Assembly: GCA_009779195.1 (NCBI GenBank)
Contig: WRET01000011.1
Location: 1 to 61,008 of the forward strand
DNA from: Micrococcales bacterium
GTDB taxonomy: Bacteria > Actinomycetota > Actinomycetes > Actinomycetales > Cellulomonadaceae
Direction: 5' to 3'
Length of the DNA stretch: 61,008 nt
Made by a program: the position numbers and the translations under genes. The notes beneath the pieces are model-generated. The model saw nothing but the letters and a program-made list of their open reading frames with translations, had not been told where the DNA came from and did no database searches. This document shows, in pieces, positions 59,931 through 61,008 of this stretch. How positions within the stretch are numbered: the stretch's first letter is position 1; each line of letters opens with the position of its first letter.

Positions 59931-60890
59931 ATGACGAACTTTTTCGCCCGCGCCACCGTGGTGGCCGTGTGCTGCGCCGCGCTGGTCGGCTGCGGGCTGC
60001 GCCTGGAGACCCCTGACCCTGCGCCGGTGACTCCCGGAGTGTCGGAGCACGCCCGGGCCAGGGCCGTCGCCGACGCCACAGCCCTGGCTGACGCCGCCTC
60101 GGCGCTGTCAGCGACCGCTGACGAGGCCGTCGCGCCTGTGCTGGACGACATCGCCACGTTCTGCGCCGCCCATGTCGAGGCGCTGGGCGAGACGTACGAC
60201 CCGTCCGCCACGCCCACCACCACGCCCACCGGTGTGGCGACCACCCCCACCGACCTGCTCGACCAGCTGGCCACTGCTACGAGCACCGCCGGGGCCGCCA
60301 CTGACGTCGTCGACGACGGCGACCTCGCCCGGGTGCTCGGTTCGGTGACCACCTCACGCGGGGAGCTGACCGTCCGCCTGGCGCAGGCACTGGGCGTCGC
60401 CGTCCCCAAGACCGCACCGGCGGCCCGCGACCGCGACGACCCGGTCGACACCCTCCCGTCCGTCGCCGGACCGCTGAAGCGCTTCGGCGTCCAGGCGAGC
60501 GCCCTGGTCCTGGCCCACGACCAGGCCGGCTACGCCTTCGAGGTCATCGCCGCCCAGGCTCCGGCCAGCTCCGAGCTACGGACCACGGCGGTGGAGTCGG
60601 CCGAGCACCACCGTGCCCAGGCCGCCACCTGGGCGCGTGCCAGCGGTGTCGACGGCACCGGCGACGACCCCCGTCGTGCCCAGTACCAGCTGCCTGCGAA
60701 CCTGTCCGACGCGGCGACCGCCAGCACCTTGGCGGTCGACCTGGAACGAGCCGTGGCCCAAGGCGCTGCCGCAGCCCTCGCCGGCTCCGACCCCGGGGCG
60801 CGCGCCGACATCCTGTCCGACCTGCGCACCGCCAGCGCCGCAGCCACCACCTGGGGCGGCACCCCACAACCCCTCCCGGGCCTGGCCTAG
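59931..60890 (+). CDS. DUF4439 ferritin-like lipoprotein
   Basis: A 319-residue lipoprotein (signal peptide with lipobox LVGC, Cys near residue 21). A helical N-terminal half and a linker (about 80-120) precede a C-terminal DUF4439 ferritin-like helical bundle (about 180-310: GPLKRFGVQASALVLAHDQA, ESAEHHRAQAATWARASGVD). Metal binding has not been shown for the family. It is commonly next to rimP-nusA in actinobacteria and is divergent from nusA here. Its TAG stop shares its G with the first base of repeat copy E. Confidence 0.85.
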   Translation: MTNFFARATVVAVCCAALVGCGLRLETPDPAPVTPGVSEHARARAVADATALADAASALSATADEAVAPVLDDIATFCAAHVEALGETYDPSATPTTTPTGVATTPTDLLDQLATATSTAGAATDVVDDGDLARVLGSVTTSRGELTVRLAQALGVAVPKTAPAARDRDDPVDTLPSVAGPLKRFGVQASALVLAHDQAGYAFEVIAAQAPASSELRTTAVESAEHHRAQAATWARASGVDGTGDDPRRAQYQLPANLSDAATASTLAVDLERAVAQGAAAALAGSDPGARADILSDLRTASAAATTWGGTPQPLPGLA

Positions 60891-61008
60891 GGCGTGTCTC
60901 TTAACCCCCCGCACGCCGCGACGCGCCCGGCACGCACGCTGGCGGCGTCGTCGTCGTCGGCAGCACCTCCAGTGCTGCTCTCCTCCGTCGCCTTGCCAGC
61001 GCACGCAC
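60890..61008 (+). repeat. Palindromic intergenic repeat, copy E (cut by the window end)
   Basis: The left arm GGGCGTGTCTCTTAACCCCC equals that of copy C except at one base. The next 30 bases also match copy C with one difference. The internal core then begins: GCTGGCGGCGTCGTCGTC, a hairpin CAGCACCTCCAGTGCTG, CTCTCCTCC and GCCTTGCCAGCG. The right arm lies beyond the window. Confidence 0.75.

Overview
The window is high-GC DNA (roughly 70 percent G+C by eye) from an actinobacterium, most plausibly a member of the Micrococcales (Cellulomonadaceae-like). The backbone is the familiar actinobacterial order, read mainly on the minus strand from right to left: nusA, ylxR, infB, rbfA, truB, ribF, rpsO, pnp, M16 protease, dapB, thyA, dfrA, dapA, rnj, ftsK, pgsA, cinA, clgR, nei2. 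The end of lhr lies at the left edge. PgsA, ClgR, RNase J and a PknG/GlnX/GlnH set all support Actinomycetota. Species cannot be named from the sequence alone.

Region by region. 1-5200: the 3' part of lhr, split by an in-frame ochre codon, converges on nei2 across a small island (a DUF433/DUF5615 toxin-antitoxin pair, a DUF6273 protein and a small membrane protein). 5480-11186: clgR, cinA, pgsA, a CapA-like lipoprotein and ftsK. 11437-13180: a conserved hypothetical gene, a second DUF433/DUF5615 pair whose toxin is frameshifted, and an orphan ribbon-helix-helix gene. 13210-19064: rnj, dapA, dfrA and thyA, with an OmpA/BON gene and an acidic helix-hairpin-helix membrane protein wedged between dfrA and thyA. 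19173-32559: eleven tightly coupled plus-strand genes: TelA, an unknown helical protein, a CbxX-type AAA ATPase, GlnX, GlnH, a second unknown helical protein, PknG, a PP2C phosphatase, a von Willebrand A protein, an FHA protein and an acetyltransferase. 32596-34497: an orphan antitoxin-like ORF and a HipBA module. 34523-38577: MarR, a membrane TPR protein, dapB, an AraC-type regulator, a peroxiredoxin and an unknown gene. 38698-42894: tandem transmembrane kinases with Cys-rich ectodomains, then a lipoprotein. 42891-51250: M16 protease, pnp, rpsO, a CbrA-like flavoprotein, two more lipoproteins and ribF. 51350-53025: AbiE toxin-antitoxin. 53289-59838: truB, rbfA, a small membrane protein, infB, ylxR and nusA (no rimP). 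59931-60890: a divergent DUF4439 lipoprotein, ending at a truncated palindromic repeat.

How the genes fit together. The most interesting region is 19173-32047. It links the amino-acid sensing GlnH-GlnX-PknG pathway to a TerY-P-like set (vWA, PP2C, kinase) plus TelA, a AAA ATPase and an FHA reader. The kinase, phosphatase and FHA reader all carry the same type of N-terminal zinc ribbon. Two genome-scale patterns also stand out. First, fifteen genes have a TANNNT hexamer 6-8 nt before the start codon and little or no Shine-Dalgarno sequence, the signature of leaderless transcripts. Second, a family of short palindromic repeats with a shared core hairpin sits in at least five intergenic gaps, usually just upstream of a promoter or start codon. 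No rRNA, tRNA, CRISPR array, full-length insertion sequence or prophage was recognised.
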